A stretch of 20,805 bases of DNA from Planctomycetaceae bacterium (GTDB taxonomy: Bacteria; Planctomycetota; Planctomycetia; Pirellulales; Pirellulaceae). The notes below the pieces were generated by a model. The model worked only from the letters and a program-made list of their open reading frames with translations. It did no database searches and was not told the origin of the DNA. The position numbers and the translations under genes were made by a program. The stretch lies in the NCBI GenBank assembly GCA_002685655.1, contig NYXM01000155.1, positions 1 to 20,805 of the forward strand. The letters run 5' to 3'. Shown here piece after piece: positions 1-9,200 of the stretch. Positions within the stretch are counted from its first letter, which is position 1; each line of letters opens with the position of its first letter.

Positions 1-63
1 CGCACCCAGTCTTGGGAGGTTTTCAGGATTTTCTCAGCTGCCGTTGGGGAGAACCTACCCAGG

Positions 64-1344
<1,281 letters not shown>

Positions 1345-1350
1345 TGATTC

Positions 1351-1356
1351 TCCCTC
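1351..1356 (-). promoter_or_regulatory. Ribosome binding site of clpX
   Basis: The minus-strand sequence GAGGGA ends 6 nt before the ATG at 1344. It decides the start of clpX in favour of this ATG over the in-frame upstream start at 1476. Most genes in the window lack such a clear site. Confidence 0.6.
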
Positions 1357-1592
1357 TGGATTCCCGATCCGTCCGTCCGGTCTTCGGCGCGTGCGGTCGA
1401 ATGTCTTGATCTCTTGGTGTCGCTCGTGTGTCAGCCTATGTGGCACGACCACATTGAGGCTGGGAATCCTTTCCAACGGCTTCGAGCACGCACTGTGTTA
1501 TCGGCACCTAACATTCAGCGAGTTTTAAAGGACTGGCCTAATCCCGGCAAACGGTGCGACTGCAAATCCACTGTGAATTCGCAAATACGGTC
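1357..1592. other. Gap between clpX and the SHOCT-like gene
   Basis: About 240 bases lie between the clpX start and the stop of the next minus-strand gene. Short reading frames here have no recognisable protein features. The string cctaatcccgg occurs twice (1537-1547 and 1592-1602), probably by chance. A clpX promoter is expected here but I could not pick convincing -35/-10 boxes. Confidence 0.4.
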
Positions 1593-1856
1593 CTAATCCC
1601 GGTGATCCTTATCGTTTAACTCTCGCTTGAGCTTCGTCCCAAGCACCGATTTAATATCTCGGAATTCCGAGTCCTCAATGTCACCCTGCAGATGCAATTC
1701 TCTGAAATTCGTGAGCAAGTCATTTGCCTCTAGGCGGTCGTCATCCATGCGATCGCGCAACCTTCCCACGATAAAAACGGCTGTTACGATCACAATCAAT
1801 AAGACTGTTGACCAGATCACCGCTTGGGCATGTGGTGTAAGAAGGAATTCCCTCAT
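1593..1856 (-). CDS. Small single-pass membrane protein with SHOCT-like C-terminal helix pair
   Basis: The 87-residue product has one strong hydrophobic segment (about 11-31), a basic/acidic cytoplasmic linker, and a C-terminal stretch (about 46-73: LLTNFRELHLQGDIEDSEFR and following) that resembles the SHOCT / short C-terminal domain found at the ends of many bacterial membrane proteins. That domain is thought to mediate oligomerisation. I chose the ATG at 1856 because the membrane helix follows directly; an in-frame start at 1964 would add 36 residues without family character. No clear Shine-Dalgarno sequence is present. It lies upstream of clpX in the same direction with a gap of about 250 nt, so joint transcription is uncertain. 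Function unknown; the SHOCT resemblance is by eye. Confidence 0.65.
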   Translation of the reverse strand: MREFLLTPHAQAVIWSTVLLIVIVTAVFIVGRLRDRMDDDRLEANDLLTNFRELHLQGDIEDSEFRDIKSVLGTKLKRELNDKDHRD

Positions 1857-1917
1857 CTGGCTAGACCAAAAGTCACGATGCGAATGCTGCAAGGGTTTGC
1901 TGACGCGCGAACATCGA

Positions 1918-1923
1918 ATATTA
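1918..1923 (-). promoter_or_regulatory. Possible -10 box (TAATAT) for the SHOCT-like gene
   Basis: TAATAT on the minus strand lies about 60 nt upstream of the ATG at 1856, in the divergent gap between this gene and eda. No good -35 box stands 16-18 nt upstream, so this is only a weak candidate. Nothing else stands out in the 1857-2072 gap. Confidence 0.2.
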
Positions 1924-2072
1924 TGCACAATGGTCACAGCGAGTCCAGGAATTCTCAAACGCAAACCTTAAATCGCATCCAGCAGTAGAGTTGCGACAAC
2001 AGGAATTGCCCGAGTTTTAGGGACAACCCGTCAATCAGTCCCATTTGCAGCGATCTGTCGGACACCTTACTT

Positions 2073-2717
2073 ATGAGCAAATCAAGCCATTTCGAACGTA
2101 TTTCATCGGCCAAGCTTGTGGCCGTGATTCGAGCTCCTAGCGGCGAAATTCTGGCAGATGTCGCGGAGGCACTCCTAGCCGGTGGCGTTGACGTCATGGA
2201 GGTCACGTTTACCGTCCCGAAGGCGGAACGCGTGCTCGAGCAGGTTGCCAATCGACTGGGCGATCGCGTATTGCTGGGGGCTGGAACCGTGCTGGATGCC
2301 CCGACTGCACGAATTGCCATGTTAGCCGGCGCCGATTTCATCGTTTCGCCAAGTACCAGCCGCGAAGTGATTCAGATCTGCCGTCGTTATGACAAGTTGG
2401 TCATGCCCGGTGCGCTTACCCCAACTGAGGTTATCCAGGCATGGGAGGCTGGTGCGGACGCCATTAAGGTCTTTCCGGCCGACGCTGCGGGTGGTGCCAA
2501 GTATTTAAAATCGCTCAAAGCGCCCCTGCCTCAAGTCCGCCTGATGCCGACTGGCGGTGTGAATCTGGATACTGCCGCGGACTTCCTGAAGGCCGGGGCC
2601 TGGGCACTTGGAGTGGGTGCCTCCCTGGTCGAGGCGGATGCCGTCGAGCGGCGGGACTTTACACGGATTGAATCGCTCGCTCGACAATTCGTTACAATCG
2701 TTAAGGAAACCTGTTAG
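2073..2717 (+). CDS. eda: 2-keto-3-deoxy-6-phosphogluconate / 4-hydroxy-2-oxoglutarate aldolase
   Basis: This class I Schiff-base aldolase cleaves KDPG to pyruvate and glyceraldehyde 3-phosphate (Entner-Doudoroff pathway), or KHG to pyruvate and glyoxylate. Seen in 214 residues: VIRA (18-21) with the substrate-binding Arg20; MEVTFTVP (42-49) with the general-base Glu43; GAGTV (69-73); PGALTPTEV (112-120); the Schiff-base lysine K132 in AIKVFPAD; and the phosphate-binding TGGV. Length and motif order match the family. It is a cytosolic trimer in known members. No strong Shine-Dalgarno sequence precedes the ATG. No 6-phosphogluconate dehydratase or sugar-kinase gene is nearby, so the pathway it serves (Entner-Doudoroff, uronate or hexonate breakdown) cannot be read from context. 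The DUF1559 gene follows after 76 nt. Confidence 0.93.
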   Translation: MSKSSHFERISSAKLVAVIRAPSGEILADVAEALLAGGVDVMEVTFTVPKAERVLEQVANRLGDRVLLGAGTVLDAPTARIAMLAGADFIVSPSTSREVIQICRRYDKLVMPGALTPTEVIQAWEAGADAIKVFPADAAGGAKYLKSLKAPLPQVRLMPTGGVNLDTAADFLKAGAWALGVGASLVEADAVERRDFTRIESLARQFVTIVKETC

Positions 2718-2780
2718 CTCCGTCTTCAACGTCTTGAGCCGATGACAACGATCTACTCGAGGGCCTCGTTCCCAAACGGT

Positions 2781-2785
2781 AAGGA
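2781..2785 (+). promoter_or_regulatory. Ribosome binding site of the DUF1559 gene
   Basis: AAGGA stands 8 nt before the ATG at 2794. It supports that start and suggests independent translation from eda. Confidence 0.55.
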
Positions 2786-2793
2786 ATTTCGCC

Positions 2794-3717
2794 ATGCCGA
2801 TCCCATTCGCCTGCCCCTATTGTCAGGAACAGACGCTTGTTGAAGACGAGTTCGCCGGCCAAAGCGGGCTCTGCGCGAAATGCGGCAAGAGCATCACGGT
2901 GCCTTACATTCCGCCAGACGAGCAATTTGCGGAAAACGAAATTGTCACCGGCATCGTTCATCGACCGGGTGCTTCTGCCAAAACCGTGATTCTCGTCTCC
3001 ATCGGCGCTGTCTTAGCGGCGGGAGCCGCGATTGGGCTAGTCGTCGCTTTTCTGTTTCCGGCCCTTGGAATCGCTCGAAATCTGGCGCATTCCCACAATT
3101 GCGACCAAAACCTGACGCGGATTGGCCTGGCGTTGCAGGCATACGAATCAGAACACGGCACGCTGCCTCCGGCGTTCATTCCCGGACCAGACGGCAAACC
3201 GATGCATAGCTGGCGCGTTCTGTTGCTGCCCTACCTGGATGAACACGGTTTATATGGTAACTACGATTTTTCGCAGCCTTGGGATAGTGCGCACAACCAA
3301 CAACTCGCTACCCGGATGCCCAGGGTCTTCGCCTGTCCCGCCGATCCGGATTCCCTGTCGCTGGGAGAGTCCAACTACATGGTCGTGGTCGGACCTGCCA
3401 CCATGTTCCCCGGCAGCACGGCCCGCACGACAGGATCGATAGGAGACGATACTGCTTCGACAATTTCAGTCGTCGAAGTTCCGATCTTTGGCCACAGTTG
3501 GTTAGCGCCTGAGGATCTAACCGTCGAGAAAATGCAGTTTGCGATCAACGGTGGATTCGGAAAGGAAATCGGGAGTTACCATGAAGGCGGCGCCCACGTC
3601 CTCATGGCGGATGGCGACGTCAGATTTCTTAGCGACGCGCTACCGCCTGACTTCATCGAAGGAATGACGACCGTCAGTGGTGGCGAGTTGATTCCGTGGG
3701 ACATTTTGCGCGACTAG
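2794..3717 (+). CDS. DUF1559 protein with N-terminal zinc ribbon and one membrane helix
   Basis: The 307-residue product starts with a zinc-ribbon-like CPYC...CAKC module (Cys 7, 10, 27, 30), then a membrane segment (about 64-90), then a DUF1559 domain. That domain is shown by the region after the helix (NLTRIGLALQAYESEHGTLP, 106-125), the WRVLLLPYLDE segment (140-150), a CPADP turn (181-185), and the C-terminal H-X9-DG motif (His263, Asp273-Gly274). DUF1559 proteins are massively expanded in planctomycetes and usually carry a type IV prepilin-like N-terminus; here a cytoplasmic zinc ribbon replaces it. The expected topology is zinc ribbon inside, DUF1559 outside. Role unknown, perhaps pseudopilin-like or envelope-associated. 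It ends 90 nt before the convergent NPCBM gene. Confidence 0.85.
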   Translation: MPIPFACPYCQEQTLVEDEFAGQSGLCAKCGKSITVPYIPPDEQFAENEIVTGIVHRPGASAKTVILVSIGAVLAAGAAIGLVVAFLFPALGIARNLAHSHNCDQNLTRIGLALQAYESEHGTLPPAFIPGPDGKPMHSWRVLLLPYLDEHGLYGNYDFSQPWDSAHNQQLATRMPRVFACPADPDSLSLGESNYMVVVGPATMFPGSTARTTGSIGDDTASTISVVEVPIFGHSWLAPEDLTVEKMQFAINGGFGKEIGSYHEGGAHVLMADGDVRFLSDALPPDFIEGMTTVSGGELIPWDILRD

Positions 3718-3728
3718 AACGCTCCTTG

Positions 3729-3792
3729 TTACCGGCCTATACGGTTACCGGCCTATACGGTTACTGGCCTATACGGTTACTGGCCTACACGG
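3729..3792. repeat. Tandem repeat, four copies of a 16-bp unit
   Basis: The unit ttaccggcctatacgg occurs four times head to tail at 3729-3744, 3745-3760, 3761-3776 and 3777-3792. Copies 3 and 4 have t instead of c at position 5; copy 4 also has c instead of t at position 12. It fills most of the gap between two convergent genes (stops at 3717 and 3807). Within each copy ACCG or ACTG can pair with the CGGT at the junction to the next copy across a 7-nt loop, with G-U wobble in the variant copies. It lacks a T-run, so it is not a classic intrinsic terminator. Confidence 0.9.
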
Positions 3793-3806
3793 ACATCAAC
3801 AGGCTG

Positions 3807-5117
3807 CTACGGGAGGAGCCGTGCATTTAACCAGTTGGCATAATCACGCTCGTCACCGCGGTCGGCAAAGTCGACAATCAGGGCGATCTTTGTCACGCCG
3901 GTGAGGTCGAGCGAAATCGGGCGGGGCGCGTCACCCCCGCGTACGACGGGGCTCGTGTAAGCAGCTTGCCAGGAAGCCTCTTCTGCTTCTTGTCGCTGCT
4001 CCAGGAAAACTCGATAGACAGCGCTTCCATGATTGCCAGCGGCATCATCCAAGGCCAGTTCAGCGGAAAAACGACGGTCCACTGTGGTCACTTTGTAAAC
4101 CACGCGTGACGTTGTGGGCATCCCCAGGCCTTTCAACTGAATGCCGCCGGCACTGCGAAGTTGTCCGCCGAGCACGTTGCGATCGCGTCCCAATGCTCGT
4201 TTCAATTCAAGAAATGGCGAATGCTGGTAGCCAATTGGAGTGAGATCCGAAAGATAGCGTATTGTTGTTCTCAATGGCTGCACCAGGCGGATGTCATTCC
4301 AAATGTCCTCCGCAGGCAGGGTCACGCGCTCGCCACACGACAACGTTAGGCGAACATCTGTGGAGCGAATATGGACGGCATCCACCGCCATCAATGATCC
4401 ATCTTGAAACCCCAACCAGGTGACTTGGGTAGCCACATGGACTCTCCCCTTGTCGTTGGCTCGCAACGATACCGCCACTGCGCGATCGACTGAGACTTTG
4501 ACTGGCGGCCTTGAGGGGCGCGTCGCCACGCCAAATGCACGCAGCCCAAAGTTGTCAACCGGTTCGATGCTTTCGGGCGCCGCAGTCAGTCGTCCAGCGA
4601 TTTGGTCACCGTTTCTCAGCATGGCAAGGTCGTTTGTCCGACTTTGCCGTCCGATTATCTGTAGCAGTCGATCACGCGCCTGCATCATCGCAGGCGGCGC
4701 AAACACGATGCCCGCAACAGACTCTCGAGAAATCTTCATTGTGGGCCAGAAAGCGGATTCCACGGTGATCGACGTATTGTCGATATCCAGCACGTCCGCC
4801 ACTAGAATGCTGCCGTCACGGAGCACCACCCGGGAAGCGGACTTCTCTTCAAGAAAGCTACCCCAACGGACAAGATCTGGGGCGGATACGATCCGCTCGT
4901 GTCCGTGGTCATCCAGTGTAACCCTCCAGTCGCTGTCGATCTTGATCAATCGCGCGTGGAACGGTTCACCGACGGCAGGGACCGCCAAACCTGCCGCTTG
5001 GGGATCCGCACCGTACGCCGGGCCGGTGATCGGCGGAACGATGATCGCGATGAACCACAAAAACAAGTTGTGAAAGTGACCGCAGCGCATGAGAGTTTCC
5101 AAGGCCTGCCGTTGCAT
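3807..5117 (-). CDS. Secreted protein with C-terminal NPCBM domain
   Basis: The 436-residue product has an N-terminal hydrophobic stretch (about 17-33) and a likely signal-peptidase site near Ala37 (GPAYGA). It then has a beta-rich middle with repeated gene-specific elements (VVLRDGSILVADVL; MLRNGDQIAGRLT) also seen in planctomycete relatives. The last 100 residues (337-436) match the NPCBM fold by eye: a VVYKVTTVDRRFSAELALDD strand pair, a VRGGD turn, LDLTGVTKIALIVDFADRGD and the closing DYANWLNARL. NPCBM domains bind carbohydrate or act as glycan-facing beta-sandwiches. It is the last gene of the eight-gene minus-strand series, 37 nt after the toroid protein. An ATG at 5090 is an alternative start that would still keep a signal peptide. 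The ligand is unknown. Confidence 0.8.
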   Translation of the reverse strand: MQRQALETLMRCGHFHNLFLWFIAIIVPPITGPAYGADPQAAGLAVPAVGEPFHARLIKIDSDWRVTLDDHGHERIVSAPDLVRWGSFLEEKSASRVVLRDGSILVADVLDIDNTSITVESAFWPTMKISRESVAGIVFAPPAMMQARDRLLQIIGRQSRTNDLAMLRNGDQIAGRLTAAPESIEPVDNFGLRAFGVATRPSRPPVKVSVDRAVAVSLRANDKGRVHVATQVTWLGFQDGSLMAVDAVHIRSTDVRLTLSCGERVTLPAEDIWNDIRLVQPLRTTIRYLSDLTPIGYQHSPFLELKRALGRDRNVLGGQLRSAGGIQLKGLGMPTTSRVVYKVTTVDRRFSAELALDDAAGNHGSAVYRVFLEQRQEAEEASWQAAYTSPVVRGGDAPRPISLDLTGVTKIALIVDFADRGDERDYANWLNARLLP

Positions 5118-5154
5118 CCAACCGGGACCTGATGCGTGGCAGGCGAATCACAGA

Positions 5155-6219
5155 CTATCGTTGAAAGATCGGCAGGTAGTTTTGTGGCATCTGCAGGACC
5201 AGGCAAGCCATGGCCGTGCCGAATTCGCGGCTAATGGAAGCGGGCCAAGAGCCGTTTTCTTCCTGCACAAGCTGAAGCACGTCGCGGATCGCCGGGTACC
5301 AGGCCTTCCAGTAAACACCGCGCGCGTGCCACATCGCTTGAACCGCGTAGTACTGCCCATAGAAGTAGTAGCTTTGTTTTCCGAAAGCATCGGGCGTTGG
5401 CGGGAATTGCATCAAGTAGTCCAACCCGCGACGGATTTCTTCGCCTCCGTAGATGCCTGCACTGTACAAGGCAACAATCGCGGCTGCTGAGCGTGGAAAT
5501 GCACTCTTGCCGGCTTCAACGACTCGATAGGAAAATCCGCCATCAGGATTCTGACAGCGTTTGATGTACTCAACAGCCTGATCGACCGTCGTGTTGGGAA
5601 CGAACACGCCTGCGTTGCGAACTGCCCGCAAGGCCATCAATTGGCAAACAGTAACGGACAGATCGGCTTCATCGCGGCGAGGTTGATAGCGCCAGCCTCC
5701 TGCTTCATTCTGTGTCGCAACGATCAATGCCGTCGCTCTGGATAGCTGTTCTCTTAGCTGCGGTTGCAGCGACATTCCATACACTTCAGCCAAAAAAAGT
5801 GTGGCGAAGCCATGGCTATACATCGGGCCTCTGCTGGTCGACTCCGTGAAATTGATGAATCCGCTTTCGCTCGACTGCCCCTGGACATAGGCTATGGCGC
5901 GATTAATGATCTCGCCGTGCGGACCGCGTCCCGGTGAACTTCCGTTGGACACGAATGCCATCGCACACAAGCTGGTCACTGCCACGTTTCGCCCATAAAC
6001 TCCAGTGCCGAAGGAACCATCTTCGTTCTGCCTTGCCGCCAGGAATGACAGGCCACGCAGAATTGACCGGGAAACCTCCCGTGTCATAACGTCCATCGCC
6101 CCCACCCGATCGGTCGGCGCTTGGGCCAGATTGATGGGAGGCTGCCAGCCCAATGCCGCACCAACCCTCAGCCAGCCAAGCGTTTGCCTGCGGTTCAGGA
6201 GTTTTGACGATTCGGCCAT
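5155..6219 (-). CDS. Exported alpha/alpha-toroid protein (prenyltransferase/squalene-cyclase-like repeats)
   Basis: The 354-residue product carries QW-type repeats of the terpenoid-cyclase/prenyltransferase toroid fold: QNEDGSFG (64-71), SSESGFINF (116-124), QNEAGGWRY (170-178), QNPDGGFSY (223-231) and QEENGSWP (319-326). It ends in YLPIFQR, an ending I associate with a planctomycete family. The N-terminus has a twin-arginine stretch NRRQTLGWL (9-17) before a short hydrophobic segment, so Tat or Sec export is possible. I find no DxDD motif (the catalytic acid of squalene-hopene cyclase), so a cyclase activity is not supported. A binding or scaffold role, or an unknown enzyme, is more likely. 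It lies 33 nt after the DUF4175 gene and 37 nt before the NPCBM gene. Confidence 0.82.
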   Translation of the reverse strand: MAESSKLLNRRQTLGWLRVGAALGWQPPINLAQAPTDRVGAMDVMTREVSRSILRGLSFLAARQNEDGSFGTGVYGRNVAVTSLCAMAFVSNGSSPGRGPHGEIINRAIAYVQGQSSESGFINFTESTSRGPMYSHGFATLFLAEVYGMSLQPQLREQLSRATALIVATQNEAGGWRYQPRRDEADLSVTVCQLMALRAVRNAGVFVPNTTVDQAVEYIKRCQNPDGGFSYRVVEAGKSAFPRSAAAIVALYSAGIYGGEEIRRGLDYLMQFPPTPDAFGKQSYYFYGQYYAVQAMWHARGVYWKAWYPAIRDVLQLVQEENGSWPASISREFGTAMACLVLQMPQNYLPIFQR

Positions 6220-6252
6220 TCTTCGATACCTACGGTAAATAGAATCTCGCTA

Positions 6253-9200
6253 CTACTTTGGATTATCATCAGCGAGTCGCTTAAAGTAGTTCTGAATCAC
6301 ATCGTCGTATGGTGGTAGAAACTTCTCATGCAATGGTGTTTCCATCTGCTGGCGAACCTGGTCCGGCAAGTGCCCCCAAATCCGCTGAAACACTAGATCC
6401 ATGTTGTCTGTTCCACCGTCGGAGCTCAGTGCCGCCCCAGTACCGTTGGATGCCCTCGGGCGATCGCCTGTAGCAGGTCCAGGCCGTTGGACCTGGCCGC
6501 CCGTGGCACTTTGCTGCGAAGTTGATTTCAACTGTTCGTCAATCATCTTCGACAGTCCCTCGATGATACTCTGCTGCATCGCAAGAGTTTCTTGTGAGGT
6601 GTCTCGGCCATGCAGTCGAACTTGCACGTCGACCATGATTGAACCAATCTGTTGCAATGGATGCACGCTATTGGTGCCAATGTCTTCACCCTGGACCGCG
6701 GCACTTGATCGCTCGATACCATCCTGCGGACGTGCCGAGTTGATGTCAAAACCAGGGATGTTTGCCTTGCGAAGTGCGTCGTCAAGATCGGCTCCCACGT
6801 TCGGTTGCGAAGGACCTGTTTCTGCCGGCTGATTGCCAAGCAGTGAGAAGACCAAATCTGCCAGACGTTGCTGACGGCCTTCGATCTTCGCCAACTCGGC
6901 ATGATGTTGGTCGGATAGCACGCGCTTGTCGTCACGCTCTCGTTCAATTTCGGTGGTCTGCTGTTTGATTTCCAACTGCAGTTGTCGCAAGAGTTGCAGA
7001 TCTGCGATCCCGATTCGCTGCTCGGCGGCCTGCGCTTCGGGTTGCTGGCCGGTCGAGTCGCCGTCGGACGCCGGCGATTCCGCTGTCTTCTGGCTCTCTG
7101 ACCGCAACGCATCTGCCAATCGAATCAACTGCGTTTGTGCGGCTTGTTGAGGCTTTTGAGCGGTCTGGCCCGTCTTCGTTCGCGCCAACTCACGTGCGGC
7201 AGTGCGCATCAAGCGACTCGCGTCGCTGAGGATAAACCGCACGACAGGTCCGTGCTGTAGCTGCGAGGCGACCGAGATTTCACCCGCAAGGTCCTCTTGC
7301 CGAGCGGCCACATTTCGCACCCTTCGCTGTCGCTCTGATGTCGTTAGTTGACCCGCCCCTTGAGAACTTAGCTCAATGGTTGCGGTCACAAGAGACTGCT
7401 GACGCACGAGCCAGCCTTTCACGCTGGCCAGCAATGTGGTAGTGGGATCTGGTGAGCGTCGAGAAATCGCATCGGCGATATCCTGCAGGCCGGCTCGGAC
7501 TTCGTTCTGTCGTGAAGAGGCACTGCCGATCTGATTCTCTTCGAGGTTGCGTCGCGCTTCGTGCGCGGTGGCAGCCACATCGGTCCGTTTAGCCGCCTCG
7601 AACGCTCGACGCAACATCGCTGCAAACGCGGGATTCTCGGCAGCAACTTGCTGATGCAGTTGTTCGAGTTCAAGCAGCAAACGATCTGCTCTACGTGCCA
7701 ATTGGGCTTGACGCTGGACCAGCTGCCGTAGCGACTCAGCCTCCTCAGCGGTCAAGCCGTCCCGCGTTTTGCCGACTGTATTGACGCCATTCGTATCGTG
7801 GATCAATTCCTGTTGCTGTTGCTGCATGTTGGAAACGTCGGTGGCGATTCGACGAGCGTCACTCCACTTGGCAAATCGATGCAGAAGTGTCTCCAAGACC
7901 TCGACCACGTGCTGCTGGTCTTGCAGTGCCGATCGGACGGCGGCTTGGGACTGCAATCGCTCTTTCGTTGTGGGATCCAGTCCGCGTGTCTGCGCATTCT
8001 TAAAATCGTTTCCCAGTTGGTGTTCGATGTTTGGCAGCGCGATTGCGTCCAATTCGAGGAGTTTCTGAATCACGGATTGCAGGCGATCGGCGACGTCTGG
8101 TCTGTTGGCATGGTTATTTGCCAGGCGTTGCAAGAGCTTCTCGGCAAGTGGCAATGCGCCGTCCGTCCCGCTGACGAACTGGCGGACTTGCTGCTGCCTC
8201 CAATGCGCTGCCTGCAACGACTCGGAATCTGACGTGGCCACAGACCAATCCGTAGATTCAACCAGAATGTCAGTATGCGACTGGACATCAAGCTGGAGCT
8301 TGAGCGCTTTCTCTATGCGTCGTCGAATCTCTGCCTGATCACGGTTCATACGGGTATCGAAGTCGTCCGCCGAGATGATTGTCAGGTGACGAATGCCACT
8401 ATCGCCGGTTTGCGGTTTGTCGTCTTTGGCAACGACTTGGAATTCGACGATATCGCCGGGCTGCAATTGCAGTGGCTTGAGCTTCCACACAGTGTCAATA
8501 ACGTGCCGATCGCCATCATGAAGTGACATTCGAGGCTGCGATGGTCCGCGGTCGGCCGGGCTCCCGAACACGGGCCACGATTGATCCTGATAGATTAAGG
8601 AAGCGGATCGAACCGCCAGATCGTCTCTCATGATGACATGCACCGGAACTTCCGCGCTGCTCATGAAGGACTCGTTCTCCATCGGCAATTCCAGCGTTAC
8701 CGTGGGAGGTGCGTCTTGGACAATCGTCAAATCAAAACTGAGGTCGGATGTGACCTCGAGCCCGCTGTGATCCCTGATTCGAAAGCGAAAGGTACCGGAT
8801 TCCGTGGGAACCCAAGGGGCACTCGCAGCGGGAGGTATCTGAAGACTCCTGCCGTCTGATGCGAGCTGGGTTTCAGGCGCACCGGCGAAACTCGAGTCGA
8901 TCGTCACAATTTCCGCAGGTGCGCTGAGATCGGCCTTCAAGCGAAGCCCTGATCCTGCCCACATTCGGATGAGCCGGTCTGAGTTCCTGGATGGCAATCC
9001 CGTGTAGTCAGGAGCTTGCACGGAGATCACCACGTTGGATATTTGAACTGGATCCCGCACTTCCACGTCGTGCCAGGCCATCGTGTGATCATCGCCGCCG
9101 CTCGCGCGGAATTTGAACGCACGAGTCACGTTATCCAATCTCGCCACGATCTGCCCGTTGACACTGCGGATTTGGCGCGAATGCAACTTGCCCTCCTCGG

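Noticed and set aside
3729..3792. CRISPR array
   Set aside because: The 16-bp units are directly adjacent with no spacers and no cas genes are near.
4420..5073. A 217-codon open frame on the plus strand
   Set aside because: It is antisense to the NPCBM gene; the translation is Ser/Arg-rich low-complexity text typical of a shadow frame and lacks a start signal.
5155..6219. Hopanoid or squalene cyclase
   Set aside because: The QW-type repeats fit the fold, but no DxDD catalytic motif is present, the protein is about half the length of squalene-hopene cyclase, and it carries an export signal.
6401..8232. Several plus-strand open frames opposite the DUF4175 gene
   Set aside because: They arise from the biased codon use of the Gln/Arg/Ala-rich helical region; their translations are Cys/Ser/Arg-rich and inconsistent with a folded protein.
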